Positions 31,942 through 42,943 of a stretch of DNA of 64,000 bases are shown here, one piece after another. The stretch covers positions 124,001 through 188,000 of the forward strand of contig NHZP01000022.1 in assembly GCA_003313425.1 (NCBI GenBank), read 5' to 3'. Made by a program: the position numbers and the translations under genes. Position 1 is the first letter of the stretch, and each line of letters opens with the position of its first letter. The stretch comes from Pseudopyrenochaeta lycopersici (taxonomy: Eukaryota; Ascomycota; Dothideomycetes; Pleosporales; Pseudopyrenochaetaceae). The notes beneath the pieces are model-generated. The model made no database searches and was not told where the DNA came from. It was given only the letters and a program-made list of their open reading frames with translations.

Positions 31942-34053
31942 ATGTTTTCTAGCTCTGATCCTCATGTTCTTGCTATCTTCCCTTCTCCACCCGCTATTTT
32001 TGCACAACGCACCGATGAGCCCGCAACAACGCCTCCGATAAGAGAGTGCAGCCCTGCTCCAAGTGCACGATACAGTGGTGAAAAACAGAAAGGGTGTGAA
32101 GTGAGCCCTTTCTCACACCATAAAAACTCTAACGTTAATTTCCTGCAAAATGGTGAACTTGAGAAGACTCTAGCTGGAGTTTCTCTCTCAAGCTCGAATA
32201 CCTCGGAGGTTTCCGTTCCAGATGACCACTGCGCACCCTTGCTGAGCAGGAACCAGGAGATTGCTTTCATTTTCATCACCTGTGCCTCACAATTCCTCTC
32301 ACTGTGCGCCCTCAATCAGACAGTCGCTCCAGTACTTGGTTTAGCACAGTATTTTCATGTCGACAACTATGGCGACCTTAGTTGGTTCTCGGCCGCTTTC
32401 AGCATGACTGTTGGCACCTTTATACTTCCCGCTGGTACGTTTTGTCTTGTTGGTAATTCAATATCGGATGCTGTTGTAAGATATGAAAGGAATTTGTCTC
32501 TTACTTGCTCCTTCTTTGCTTCTGGTTTGTTCTGGTTGGGTTCTACCACTTGCGGTGACACCGTATGCCCCATACCATTTTACGCCCTTAGATTGCTCTT
32601 GGAGTGGGCTAGAGTCCTCGGCACAAATTCTCCTTTGAAGTCAGAACTAAGCATTAGACAGGCCGACTTGGCGACTTACATGGACACAAGAGAATCTACT
32701 TAATCGGCTGGCTTTGGTTTGCCATTTGGAGTCTGATTTCAGGCTTCGCCTATATGGGTGGCCATGTTCTATTAAGTATCTGCCGAGCTTTCCAAGGAAT
32801 CGGTGCGTGTTCACCAGCTCCATTATTGAGTCAGTACTAAAAACAATAGGCCCTGCCCTTCTCGTCCCTAACGCCGTCGCATTAATAGGTCGCACTCTAC
32901 CTGTCGGCCAGAAGAGAATGATTGGATTCGTTTGCTTCGGTGCTTGCGGGCCGTTGGGTGCGGCTACAGGCGCTGTGTTCAGTGCACTCATTGCTGATTT
33001 GCTCTCGTGGCCTTGGAACTTCTGGATAATGGCTGTTGTTTGCATCATTGCTATGGTACTATCGTCAATCATCTTGCCCGGCGACGGCTTGTCTTTAGAT
33101 AACATGGGCTTCAACAAACCTGGTTTTGACTATTGGGGCACGGTGACTGGCGTCACTGGTCTGATACTCGTTAACTTTGCGCTCAACCAGGCTCCTCTTG
33201 TTCTATGGACTAATCCATACATTTGTACACTTCTCGGAGTGGGAATCGTCTTTCTAATTGCTTTCATCCTCATCGAACTATACTATACGGAACATCCCCT
33301 GATTCCAATACGGGGTTTATCTCTCGACGCTGTGTTTGCGTTGATGTGTATCGTTGTTGGATGGTCATCACATGGGCATGTCTCAGCCAGTACTTCATGA
33401 TCCAACTACTGCTGACTGTTAACAGCATTTGGGCATACGACCTTTACCTATTCCTTGAGTACATGCGCGGCCAATCCGCCCTACTTACCACGGCGCAAAC
33501 ATCTCCTGTCGCAATAACAGGTGTTCTTTTCGCATTCTCGACTGTGTGGCTTCTTCAACGTTTTGGTGTCTCATACGTCATGTTTTTGTCCATGACCTTC
33601 TTCATGCTCGGCTCGCTTCTTCTCGCAACAATGCCTCGAGACCAGACGTACTGGGCGCAAACCTTTGTCTCTGTGCTCATCATGCCAGGCGCTATGAACC
33701 TCAGCTACCCAGCAGCCAATATTCTGCTTTCAGCATCACTACCAAAAGAAAAACAAGGCATTGCCGCGAGTCTTGTCAGCACGATGGTAAATTACAGTAT
33801 CTCTATAGGTTTGGGATTTGCAGGTACCATTGATCGTTACACTATTGAGCATGCAGCAGAAAAGACCGGATGGACACGTGAGCAAGGCAACCCAGCGCCC
33901 CTATCAGTCTCAACTCCTGAGGTCTTGAATATCCGGCTTGTTGGTTTGAGAGCATCATGGTGGTTTGCTGTGGCGCTTGCAGCGCTAGGGATGTCCGTCG
34001 CGGCCATTTTTATTCTGATCACTGAAAGAAGGAAAAGGACAGAGAAGCAATAA
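31942..34053 (+). CDS. MFS drug transporter, DHA2-like, with apparent GC-AG intron
   Basis: Exons 31942-32434, 32662-32802, 32850-33375 and 33426-34053; 595 aa. A long cytosolic N-terminus (about 100 residues) precedes 13-14 hydrophobic helices. Landmarks: TVGTFILPAGRLGDLHGHKR (motif A, made by removing a 227-nt intron), CRAFQGIGPALLVPNAVALIGR (motif C region, across intron 2) and GWSSHGIWAYDLY (across intron 3). The third junction needs a GC donor (GCATGT at 33376) to give that family-typical run. A GT donor at 33364 would also keep frame but gives VVGCIWAYD. The 227-nt first intron is four times the local norm. The role would be proton-driven efflux of a small molecule. The neighbouring EthD-like and P450 genes suggest a linked substrate. 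Confidence 0.85.
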
Positions 34054-34479
34054 TACCACTTTTCCGTATATTCCCATCTCACTGAGATACTACCAGCTCA
34101 TCACGGATAAAAGCACCTTTCGAATCCGCAGGTTGGACTGCGAAAATATGGCGCTAACTTTTGTGTATGATTTAACTAGACGTAAGCGATTCAGTACACT
34201 TGGTGCATGTGCTGTTCTAGACTAGAAACAAATTTATTCCTTTCTTTTATTGTTTTGCGCCTGGTAACATCAAAATTTTCTACTATTATGATAACATAAC
34301 CTTAAAAGCGCCTTCAAGCTGCTCCATACTCCTTTTGAACTCCTTTATATGGCACCTTTTAGACTTGTCTTTAACGGGTGAGCGAAAGGTCATGGATATT
34401 ACGTGTGGTAAAGAACCAAGAAATGGTTCAGTATCATTTCTCTATTTCGAGATATCTAGTCCGCGGCTGCTTCCATATG
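34054..34479. other. Intergenic between convergent genes, nothing recognised
   Basis: This is the 3' flank of the MFS gene and of the EthD-like gene. A T-rich run near 34231-34255 was noted. Confidence 0.4.
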
Positions 34480-35253
34480 CTACTCAAAAAACTTCCCCTC
34501 TCCATGCACCTTCTGCAAATTCCAGACATGTACTTCATTCTGCGTCGGACCCCACTTATATTTCGCCACAGCTTCGCTCAAACCTTGACTCAGACTTGTG
34601 CTGACACCACCACTCGGTGCCTCGGAAAATTCATGGATGGCCAGCCAAGTCGATGGCTCAGGATAAGGCTCGTCTGTCGTTGGAAGGCCTTTGAGAGCAC
34701 GGGATTGAGCGTTTGTACGTGCGAACAGGAGCTTGAAGCGTAGTGTGCGTATGTAGCCCTCTTGTTGTGATAACGCATCAATTTGGTTGTTGTAGTACTC
34801 TTCGATGCCATTTACTCCTGCCTCCTTCTCATGTCTAATTCCCGACGTCAACAGATACTTCGCTCGCGTATCGCTTCCTTTGCGCGTAGTGGCGCTGAGG
34901 AACCCCATAGAACTGATGTCAAACTCGGCGAAATCGTAGACGATGCCACTGCCAGGGAGGAGGGTGCTCTTGATGTTGATTTTCTTGAACTCATCGCCGA
35001 GTGTGAAGGCAAGGTCTTCAAGAGGATAGAAAGCTAGAAAGGGCGTTGGATTGGCAGAATCGCCGCAAGGTGAAGTTTTCTTGACATCTACATATCGGAA
35101 ACCGCTTCGAATGCCGCTTGTGGAAACCACTTCGGTGATGTGTTCGTCGTCGTACCAGTTGAGGAATGTGGCTTCGTCCAGGACGTCTTTGCTTGCGGGA
35201 GAAATTCGGGATTGTACCCATAGAATTCCAGGGCCACGTATAGATTCAGACAT
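34480..35253 (-). CDS. EthD/dimeric alpha-beta barrel-like protein
   Basis: Single exon, 257 aa. The start MSESIRGPGILWVQSRISP leads into a region containing FLNWYDDEHITEV, the W-Y-x-x-E-H-I pattern of EthD and related ferredoxin-like dimeric barrels. A second half-repeat appears further on (IEEYYNNQIDALSQQEGYIRTLRFKLLFAR), so the protein may be a fused two-barrel unit. Such proteins often accompany oxidative enzymes in degradation or metabolite pathways, where they bind or isomerise aromatic intermediates; here the P450 follows on the same strand. No signal peptide. I chose the second in-frame ATG because the 35 residues above it are not conserved-looking. A TATA-like TTTATAAG lies about 110 bases upstream (near 35370). 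Confidence 0.65.
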   Translation of the reverse strand: MSESIRGPGILWVQSRISPASKDVLDEATFLNWYDDEHITEVVSTSGIRSGFRYVDVKKTSPCGDSANPTPFLAFYPLEDLAFTLGDEFKKINIKSTLLPGSGIVYDFAEFDISSMGFLSATTRKGSDTRAKYLLTSGIRHEKEAGVNGIEEYYNNQIDALSQQEGYIRTLRFKLLFARTNAQSRALKGLPTTDEPYPEPSTWLAIHEFSEAPSGGVSTSLSQGLSEAVAKYKWGPTQNEVHVWNLQKVHGEGKFFE

Positions 35254-35616
35254 GGTTAAGTCAGAGCTGTAGTTCAGAACGTATGACAATAATGCTAAGA
35301 TAGAAACCAATGGACGACGTTCAGGCGCACAGGATTTCTGTTGCAATTGCCCGGACAAATTGATACTTATAAAGTGCTCAAACTTGAAGTTGAAGTAAAA
35401 AAGTCGGATATGCAGTACCGAAGGGACAAAATTACGTCAGCAAGGATGAGCCGCTAAGTTCAAGTAGGCCCGATAACTGGATGATTATTTTGGAATTGAA
35501 AATACTTTAGTTCGTGTATATATTTGACATGTTTCATGATGTTGTCGATCAAATTGGATTCAAGTTGAGCCCGCTCCAAGGTCATCAGATATAATACCTT
35601 ACCCGGACCTCGACCT
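35254..35616. other. Intergenic between EthD-like gene and P450 gene
   Basis: This holds the upstream region of the EthD-like gene and the 3' flank of the P450 gene, both on the minus strand. A TATA-like element lies near 35370; nothing else was seen. Confidence 0.4.
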
Positions 35617-37352
35617 TTATACCACCACATCTTTCCTCGGCGTCAACTTCAACTTCAATCCCGGCTTGATCCAATTTGTGTACACTCTCATCTTCTCATA
35701 ATCTCCTTTTGGGTCCCACACATCATTGTCCTCGCAATCCGGCATACTGACATTGTGATGCCACAACAATTTCCCAATTATGAGTCTCATTTCCATGTAA
35801 CTCAAATGCTTGCCAATACAGCCTCTTGGGCCCAGTGAGAATGGATTACTTGCTCCAAGCTTATCTGTGGCGTTTTCGCGGTCAAACCAACGCTCGGGAC
35901 GGAAGACGTATGGGTCCGCGAAGTTGCGGGCGGATTTTGTAGCTGCCCACATACACACAGAGACGGTGGTACCGCCAGGTAGGTACTCACTGGCAACTGT
36001 GTCACCACCTGAGGGAACGGTGCGAGTGAAGCCAATAGGTGCTGAAGGGAACATGCGAAGGCCTTCGTCGATGACAGCTGATAAGTAGGGCAGCCCGGCT
36101 AGCTCTGAGAAATTTAGGTCTGCGCCAGATCTGAAGTTCTCCCGGATCTCTTTTGTAAGTCTACGCAAGATGTGCTCGTTCTCGCGTCGGGTGAGCAGAT
36201 TAAACAGACCGGTAAGGAAGCCTGCCGTTGTCTCGGTCCCAGCGATAATGAAGAGTGCACCGTTTACTATTACTTCATTCTTATTCAGATCACCCTTGTC
36301 CTGCTGCTTCATCACATAATACAAGAAGTCGCGGTGTTCGCTGTTCGTTTGCTCCATGCGCTTTAGGATCTTTTCCCGACTGTAATTGAGATGCTTTAGA
36401 CGAGTTTGTGCGATATCACCCGGTATACACCACTGGAAGAACTGCTGAAGGGGGCTGCCAGTGGTTGCCATTCGTCTTGTGGCCTGCTCAAGCGCACCGG
36501 CTTTGATAGACTCGCTGATTAGTGGCACCCAAAATCGGAAGTCATCTATTTGGAAGTCAATTCTGAGACTCGCTAATTTCAACGAACTATACACGTACCG
36601 CTTTGCAGGCATCCAAAAGGCTCACCCAAAGCCATGTCACCGATGACGTCAAAAGTAGTGTATGCAAACCAGTCCGCGACATCAACAATTCCATCGCCCC
36701 TGGCAAATTCTTTCATCTTTTCCGAGAAAACATTGACATAATTCATCACAATGTACTCCTGCTCCAGCAGTGCTTTTGTCGAAAAAGCATGTGAAAGCGC
36801 TCTTCTCTGCCGTGCGTGATCAACGTCGTTCGCCATAGTGATTGTCGACACTCCATGAACCGCGGCAATGGAACCAACATGAATGGGATCTTTGTGAAAG
36901 TTCTTGTGGCCAGGTCTGGAGCCATAGATGTCTTTCCAGGCAGATTCCTCGTCGAAGCTCATTTCATTGGGCGCAATGCGCACCACTGGGCCGTACTTGT
37001 CGTGACATGCTTTTTGCCAGAAGGGCAGACGGCCCCGTAAAAGAGCCCACGTAGCTGGAATCTGAAACGTGTGTGAACAAAGGAATTCGAGGCACGATCA
37101 CTCGTGGAGTGACTTCGTTGGACTCTTACTGGACTAATGCGTGCAAAGAACGGGCCTGGATACTTCGCGAGAGGATGGAAGTACAATCGATATATCGAAA
37201 TTGCAAGTAAATAAGCAAACGACTATCTATTGTTAGGACTCTCCTTTGAAAGTCACTTCTGGAGTACTCACTAGGACTCCAACCGCGACCACAACAAACG
37301 CACCGAACCCCAAACCTGCAAGCGGTGTATTATCACCAGACAATGAGCCCAT
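35617..37352 (-). CDS. Cytochrome P450 monooxygenase
   Basis: Four exons, 37272-37352, 37130-37222, 36599-37061 and 35617-36545; 521 aa. An N-terminal membrane anchor (LGFGAFVVVAVGVLSFAYLLAI) leads into YRLYFHPLAKYPGPF, the proline hinge typical of fungal P450s. Then come the I-helix AGTETTA, the K-helix ExxR (DEGLR), PERW, and the heme loop FSLGPRGCIG with Cys455 as iron ligand. The protein is complete and at the normal length. Family resemblance is to the CYP65/CYP60-like group of secondary metabolism (isotrichodermin- or averantin-hydroxylase-like), a weak inference. The first two exons are short and were found by family motif; intron 1 uses the downstream of two AG sites (37223-37224). 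Confidence 0.9.
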
Positions 37353-37901
37353 GGTGATTACTGAGGATGAAGATGTCTAGAAAGCCCGATTGCAAAGCAA
37401 TAAGCTCTTGTACATGGTCCTACGAGCGATGAGGGTATCCGCTTCCCGAGATTCCGATACGCCGGCATGCCGAGACGGTGTGGAGCAGTGCGACCTGGGA
37501 TTTTGCTCTTGATCGCAAGGCAACCTCGTACGAGCCCAGAAACCAATGACAGGAGCTGTGATTGGCCCATGGAAGTTTGGGACTCTTGAAGTGGGGGTAA
37601 GAAAGCGGGGGGTCCTCCTTCCGGAGAATGTCTACCAGAGAGCGCCAAGGTGCCCAACTTTCCAGTCATGCTCGCGAGGCGAGTATCCAAATTATCACAT
37701 GATCATACGATGCTTGAGAGAAGTACTCATTTGTATTATTCAAATTTTTATTCATTTTTACTTTCATGACTTCATATATACATGACAATAGCGATTTTTT
37801 CTTCGCGTAGATGGAGAAAGAAAGAGTTCCTAAAAGGTCCCAATACGCCAAAGGTTAATATGCTATGCTTTTAAAGTTTACCCAGGTCAAGATCATCCTG
37901 A
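37353..37901. other. Intergenic, P450 upstream region
   Basis: This holds the P450 upstream region and the 3' flank of the peroxidase gene. An AT-rich stretch lies at about 37735-37800. No gene seen. Confidence 0.4.
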
Positions 37902-38980
37902 TCAGTGTCTTGGTGCAAACAAGGGCATCCCCTTCATCTCCCTTTTGATATTTGTGGTACTTGGCAACGCACCAGTGCAATCAACCAAGCCCTTCGTGCC
38001 ATCACTTCCAAAGAGCGCCATCTTGCCCATGGCATCAGCGAACTTGCCAGTCCATTTTCCTTGGTTGTTGACAAAGCCCTTGAACTCTTTGCCGACGGTA
38101 GGGTGGGCGGCGAGCTTGGCATCAGAAGGGAGCACTACGACACCCTGCGGTGGTTTGGTGGTCTCTGAGTAGTACTTGACATCCCAAACTCCAGGTGTGG
38201 AGTCTTGTGGGAGACCCTTTGCGCCTTCGGTGGTGTTGAAGTTGAATTGGTTTGAGGTGCTGTGTGCTCCCAGGAGAGCAGCAAGGTCGACCTCATTGAA
38301 GCCTTTTTGCTGGAACAGCTTGAAGAGCTCCGCTGCTGGGGCATTCACATCTGGCAACAGGCCTCCCGGCGCTGGGGTGTATGAGTCTGTGCGGCCAATA
38401 AAGGTTTTGACTCGCGGTCCACCAGGACAGGTGACTATCGCATGATTGCCAGCAAAAACTAAGCTTTGTAAGCACACGACGAAAAGTAGGAGAGAGTGTA
38501 GGGGCCGACGTACCAATCAAATCTGCAACACCAACATTCTTTCGTGTTGCCATTTCTTGGACATAGTCACTAATATTACGGAGTCCATTGTTCTCTCCGC
38601 GACCGAGCTCTCCAGCAAGTATCAAACTGCCGTCACAACCACCATTTGCGCCTTGTTTTGTATTCCATGCTAATAAGTGTTAGTATTCTGACCTTGGTGG
38701 TAGGCTATAAGAACTTACCTCCACAATCGTGGAAGATCAACCGAATCGCAGCACGAGCATTTGGGTTGCATTGCCCATCGGTCAGGAAGTTTTGTGTCAG
38801 TTCTGCTGAGATCTCGTTCCACACTGGTGGACAGGTCCCGCTGGCACCACCCTTTCCGCTAGAACCGCCCTTTCCACTAGAACCATCCTTACGGGCGAAG
38901 AGTGGCAGTACAGAGGACACGTCGGGTAGAGAAAAGGCAGTAGCGGACGAGGTAAAGAGGAGGATGCTGGTGAAAAGCAT
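37902..38980 (-). CDS. Secreted class II (fungal ligninase-type) heme peroxidase
   Basis: Exons 38719-38980, 38514-38669 and 37902-38458 with introns of 49 and 55 nt; 324 aa. The signal peptide is residues 1-15 (MLFTSILLFTSSATA). A short Gly/Ser/Lys repeat (GSSGKGGSSGKGG) precedes the peroxidase domain. The distal heme pocket is RLIFHDCGAWN (Arg and His, completed across intron 1), followed by GGCDGSL with a calcium-ligand Asp. The proximal His is in LAALLGAHSTSNQF. Ascomycete members of this family lack proof of lignin attack and may oxidise small phenols or handle peroxide. The Mn- and Trp-site residues of true lignin peroxidases could not be assigned. The gene is on the same strand as the P450, 549 bases away. 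Confidence 0.87.
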
Positions 38981-40750
38981 GGTGGGCTGAGATATACAGA
39001 AGAATGGATAATCTTAGCTGAGAGGCGTTTGCTTGGTTCCACCTTGGCAATGCTTGTGATGGATAAGAAGCTTTGTGGAAATGAAACTTCCAAGCGAAAG
39101 ACTTCTTGTTAAATAGATGTGTATTCATTACGGCTTGGGGCTTGCAGCTGGACTTCCGGACGCCCCGGTAGTATGCGATGTGGTCGAGAGTGTGTAGAGT
39201 TCCCATTTTGTCTCGTTGAAGCGAGTAGTTGGCGTTAGGCTGAAGCCTCTCATTGTTTTGTAAGCCTAGAATTGTACACTTCCATGTGAAGCGTGGGTCC
39301 TAGCGCCGACAAGGGAGTAGAATACGAACTAGAAGGCTGAAGTTGCTAGTCTAGAAACCACAGTTCTTTCTTCGAGGGAATTTTCTAGCAAGAAAGCACG
39401 ATTAAGCGAGCGGTAAAGTCCTTTGGCTGTGATTCTTTGCAAGTCAGCAGCTGTATGCGTTGTTGCTCAGTGGCTGTTGGTCCTAGTCGCATAGAGATAT
39501 CAAGCGCTGCTGTCATGCTGAACGGGTCACATCACTGTACCCTGTTGAATCTGTGATTTGTGAACATGACTTTTGCAGGAACGTGACGATTTGGTATCTG
39601 TAGTCTTCCAATACGAATGTAATGAGTCGGTAGCAGACTAGACAGCCCTGTCATTGTGGCAGACCGATGTCTTGGTAAACGCTGCCAAGTCACGAGATAG
39701 CGAACCATGGATAGGGAATTTAGCGGATCCAAGCGACGCTTCTAGGTAATGGTACGATGTTGACGCCTAACAAGGAAAATGGGTTAGAATGAGGGCGTAT
39801 CGTGTTGAGTAGACAGCGGAGTACTCGGATGCCAAGGCGGCGATTTGCATTTGTGTAAGCGCATCGTATCCGTGAACCTGGGCAACCAGACACGAGGCGA
39901 CAAGTGTAGGACTAGGGCGATGGTTCGGGACCGATAGGGCGATTGGTGGCGTTGACGGTGCTGGATGCGCTGAATGCACAACCGCATTCGGCAGTATGAA
40001 AAGTCTAGAGCTGACATTGCATCGCGTACGATTGGCGAGAGAGAAGATAAGCTTAGCAGAATTTGCCCGAAAAAGGTGGCGTGAGCTTGATCTCGCACAG
40101 ATTTGACCTTTTGGTACCGAAGTCGATGCATGGTTAAGCCTTTGACATGCGTAGAGGCGCGGGGTCGTCATGTAAGACCTTTCACCGTGACAGATACGAC
40201 TTGAAGTCGGCACAGAATTGCACTTTGAGCAGTACAGTCAAGGCATGTGTCATTGTGTCAGGGAAGTACCGGAGTGCGGTTGAAGAGGAGCTAGGAGCGA
40301 GTCTTTGAAGCTGTGAGCCGCATTTGGCATACGTCCCAATGGTTCGGCGTGCCACGAGCCACAGTTTATCTAGACCACGTGGCTGAGCACAGCGATATGG
40401 TATAGCCTTTATTTAGCAGTAGCGTATCGATGGTAAACACATTGGTACCCCACTTCCTCCGGTCGCTGTAGAACAGATGGAGACTTCGGTGGTGACTGGC
40501 ACCGACCACTTGTTGTCGGCCAGTTCCTGCTGACTCTGTGGCCGACTAGCTGCCAAGACAAGAAATCTGGAATTGTTTGAAATTGGGTACGCCACTAAGA
40601 TACCTGCGTTCGGCTTTTGGTGGTACATGAGTCTGGTGTTCTCGAGCTGGCCAACCTCGAGCATCCAGGGTACAGGGCGCAACAGGACCATTCATTGCCT
40701 CGACGATGATCCGAAGAAGGAAGGTCTTGCCCAGGTCCTCACGAACTACC
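38981..40750. other. Intergenic, 1.8 kb, no gene seen
   Basis: This is the peroxidase upstream region and a stretch without supported genes. Minus frames at 39767-40213 and 40413-40691 were examined; neither shows a domain or splice pattern. The DNA gives no sign of a transposon. Confidence 0.45.
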
Positions 40751-41320
40751 TTACAACCTCGATCTGTCGACGTACAATTCTTCTAGGCCACTCTTCAGCG
40801 CGCCCGCCATCCCGGACTGCGCAGGTCGGCGACTGTCACGGTCCACAAAGACATGAATGAACTCGCCCACAGCCTTGACCTCGTCTTGCCCCTTCTCGAA
40901 GACGCCAATCTCATACGTGACTGAGCTCTTGCCCAGCTTGTTGACTCTCAGAGCCAGGTCCACAACGGCGGGGAATTCGATTGGGGCCAGGTAGTCACAG
41001 TGAGAGTGGACGACTAGGCCAATCTGCGCCGACGTTGGCGGGTGCAGGCCGCAGTGCTGGATGAGATAGGTGTTGACGACCGAGTCGAAGCTGACAGAGC
41101 TCAGTGGGCGTCAATTGAGGTGGGGGCAAGCAGGGGGATTTACAGATAGTAGTAGACACTGTTGTTCATGTGGTGGTACATGTCATTGTCGCTCCTTTGC
41201 AGGTAGTCAGCATGGGACTCGCACCCAGCACCCGCCAGAATACGCGTACCATCGCGTCCTGTACTCGAGCTGGAACTTGTAGTCGCTGCGCCGACGCGCC
41301 TTCAGAGCCTCGACAGCCAT
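40751..41320 (-). CDS. Hotdog-fold acyl-CoA thioesterase (4HBT family)
   Basis: Three exons, 41250-41320, 41144-41194 and 40751-41099, with introns of 55 and 44 nt; 156 aa. It is the small single-hotdog type. The strand-turn-helix DMYHHMNNSVYYYL carries the Asp/His and Asn that line the active site in YbgC/4HBT-type enzymes, and is built across both introns (TG/G and CT/C). HSHCDYLAPIEFP and the final strand FIHVFVDRDSRRPA complete the fold. Substrate is probably a medium or aromatic acyl-CoA, not resolvable here. The start MAVEALKARRRSDYKF faces the pseudouridine synthase start only 60 bases away, so the two genes share a promoter region. The middle exon is only 51 nt. Confidence 0.83.
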
Positions 41321-41380
41321 GTTGCAATGCCACGAGCATGGAGACGTGATGCTGCGCTCGAGGCGCGGGTGCTGGTGGTC
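41321..41380. promoter_or_regulatory. Very short head-to-head gap between two start codons
   Basis: Only 60 bases lie between the two ATGs (41320 minus and 41381 plus), or 6 if the pseudouridine synthase starts at 41327. The two transcripts must either overlap at their 5' ends or have almost no leaders. The core promoters then reach into the facing coding regions. Confidence 0.5.
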
Positions 41381-42943
41381 ATGTCGACTTCCGACACGCC
41401 TCGGCTCGGACAGCTGGGCAAATCTTTTGCACACCCTCCAAACCCCTCACCCCTCCACCCCGCAGTGCTGGCGCCCTCTCCGCGCATCCTCGCGTACCTG
41501 GCCTCCAAAGGGCGCCTGCCCGTCCCGAAGACCCCGACCGGCTCACCCTCGATGGCCCTGGTGTCTTCTGCGCCGCGCGACAAATACCCGCCCCTGCCAG
41601 ACGACAAATTTCCCTGGAAGGAGCCGCCGCCCGTCGCCATTACACCCTGCGATCCCTGGCCGCCGCCATACTATCTCGAGGATGGCCTGCGCAAGGTGAC
41701 GCCCTACCACTATACCTACAACACATACTGCAAGCAGCGCTGGCGCGGGAGGGAGATTCTCGACATTTTTGCCAGCGAGTTCCGCGACCGCCCTGCCGAG
41801 TACTATGAGAAAGCCATCCTCGAGGGCCGCGTCGTCCTCAATGGCCAGCCAGTCCCGAGCACCAAGACCATTGTGAAGAACGGCGATGTCATTTCACACA
41901 CCCTCCACCGCCATGAGCCCCCGTGCACCGCCACGCCCATCGGCATTGTGCACGAAGACGACGATCTCATTGTCATCAACAAGCCCGCCGGCATGCCAGT
42001 CCATCCTGCGGGCCGGTACAACTTCAACTCTATCATCGAGATCATGAGGGCCGACCGCGGGTATGGCTGGAACCCGCTGCCCTGCAACAGGCTCGACAGG
42101 CTCACCAGTGGCATCATGTTCATTGGGAAGCACCGCCAGGCCGCCGAAGACATGAGCGCCCAGATACGCACCAGGACCGTCAAGAAGGAGTACATCACGC
42201 GAGTAGTCGGTGAATTTCCTGAGGGCGAAGTCGTCTGCGAGAAGCCCATCCTTCAGATTAGCCCCAAACTTGGCCTCAACCGCGTGCGTGCAAATGGCAA
42301 GGAAGCAATGACCGTCTTCAAAAGACTCGCCTACTACCCGCCAAAAGACGACGGCAAGGGAGATGCTGATGCCAATGGCGAGAACGGCTCCGAAGGCCAG
42401 CCCTGGAAGAAGCTTCGTGGCTACTCCATCGTCCGCTGCTTCCCCGTCACCGGCCGCACCCACCAACTGCGCGTCCACCTGCAATTCCTCGGCCATCCCA
42501 TCTCCAACGACCCCATCTACGCCAACCAACGCGTCTTCGGGCCGTCCCTCGGCCGTGGCCACTCCGAGTCTGAGAACGACGAGGACATCATGTCGCGGCT
42601 TTCGCGCATAGGCAAGGAAGAAGTCGCCGACGCTGTCGCGTACCACGATGAGATGGTCGAAGCCTATGAAAAGAGAAAGGCCGAGCGTATGACGGGAGAG
42701 ACATGCGCCGTGTGCGATACCGCACTGTACAGCGATCCTGGAACGCATGAGCTAGGCATATATCTGCATGCAAGGAGATATAGGTGTGAGGAGGGCAAAT
42801 GGGACTACGAGACCGGACTGCCCGATTGGGCGTTGCCACCTCCAGGATATGAAGGTCCTACTGAAAGCACGGAGGAGACTGATCCGTTGGCTGTCGACTT
42901 GGACAAGCTAGGGTTAGAGGATAAGGAGAATAACAAAGAATAA
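41381..42943 (+). CDS. RluA-family tRNA pseudouridine synthase (PUS9/RIB2-like)
   Basis: Single exon, 520 aa from MSTSDTPRLG. An S4-like RNA-binding stretch (EKAILEGRVVLNGQPV) is followed by the catalytic domain: DDLIVINKPAGMPVHPAGRY, then NRLDRLTSGIM with the catalytic Asp in the R-L-D motif, and the uridine-binding tail motif FPVTGRTHQLRVHLQFLGHPISND. A final region with C-x2-C (CAVCDTALY) and an acidic end is usual in fungal PUS9/RIB2 proteins, which modify U32 of tRNAs in cytosol or mitochondria. There is no deaminase domain, so it is not a fused RIB2 with DRAP deaminase. An in-frame ATG at 41327 would add 18 residues. Confidence 0.88.
   Translation: MSTSDTPRLGQLGKSFAHPPNPSPLHPAVLAPSPRILAYLASKGRLPVPKTPTGSPSMALVSSAPRDKYPPLPDDKFPWKEPPPVAITPCDPWPPPYYLEDGLRKVTPYHYTYNTYCKQRWRGREILDIFASEFRDRPAEYYEKAILEGRVVLNGQPVPSTKTIVKNGDVISHTLHRHEPPCTATPIGIVHEDDDLIVINKPAGMPVHPAGRYNFNSIIEIMRADRGYGWNPLPCNRLDRLTSGIMFIGKHRQAAEDMSAQIRTRTVKKEYITRVVGEFPEGEVVCEKPILQISPKLGLNRVRANGKEAMTVFKRLAYYPPKDDGKGDADANGENGSEGQPWKKLRGYSIVRCFPVTGRTHQLRVHLQFLGHPISNDPIYANQRVFGPSLGRGHSESENDEDIMSRLSRIGKEEVADAVAYHDEMVEAYEKRKAERMTGETCAVCDTALYSDPGTHELGIYLHARRYRCEEGKWDYETGLPDWALPPPGYEGPTESTEETDPLAVDLDKLGLEDKENNKE

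Noticed and set aside
40413..40691. 92-codon minus frame downstream of the thioesterase gene
   Set aside because: No domain, signal or splice link to the thioesterase; the thioesterase stop at 40751 is firm.
41894..42748. 284-codon minus frame opposite the pseudouridine synthase
   Set aside because: It is the antisense shadow of a strongly conserved coding exon; GC bias at third positions keeps the reverse frame open.
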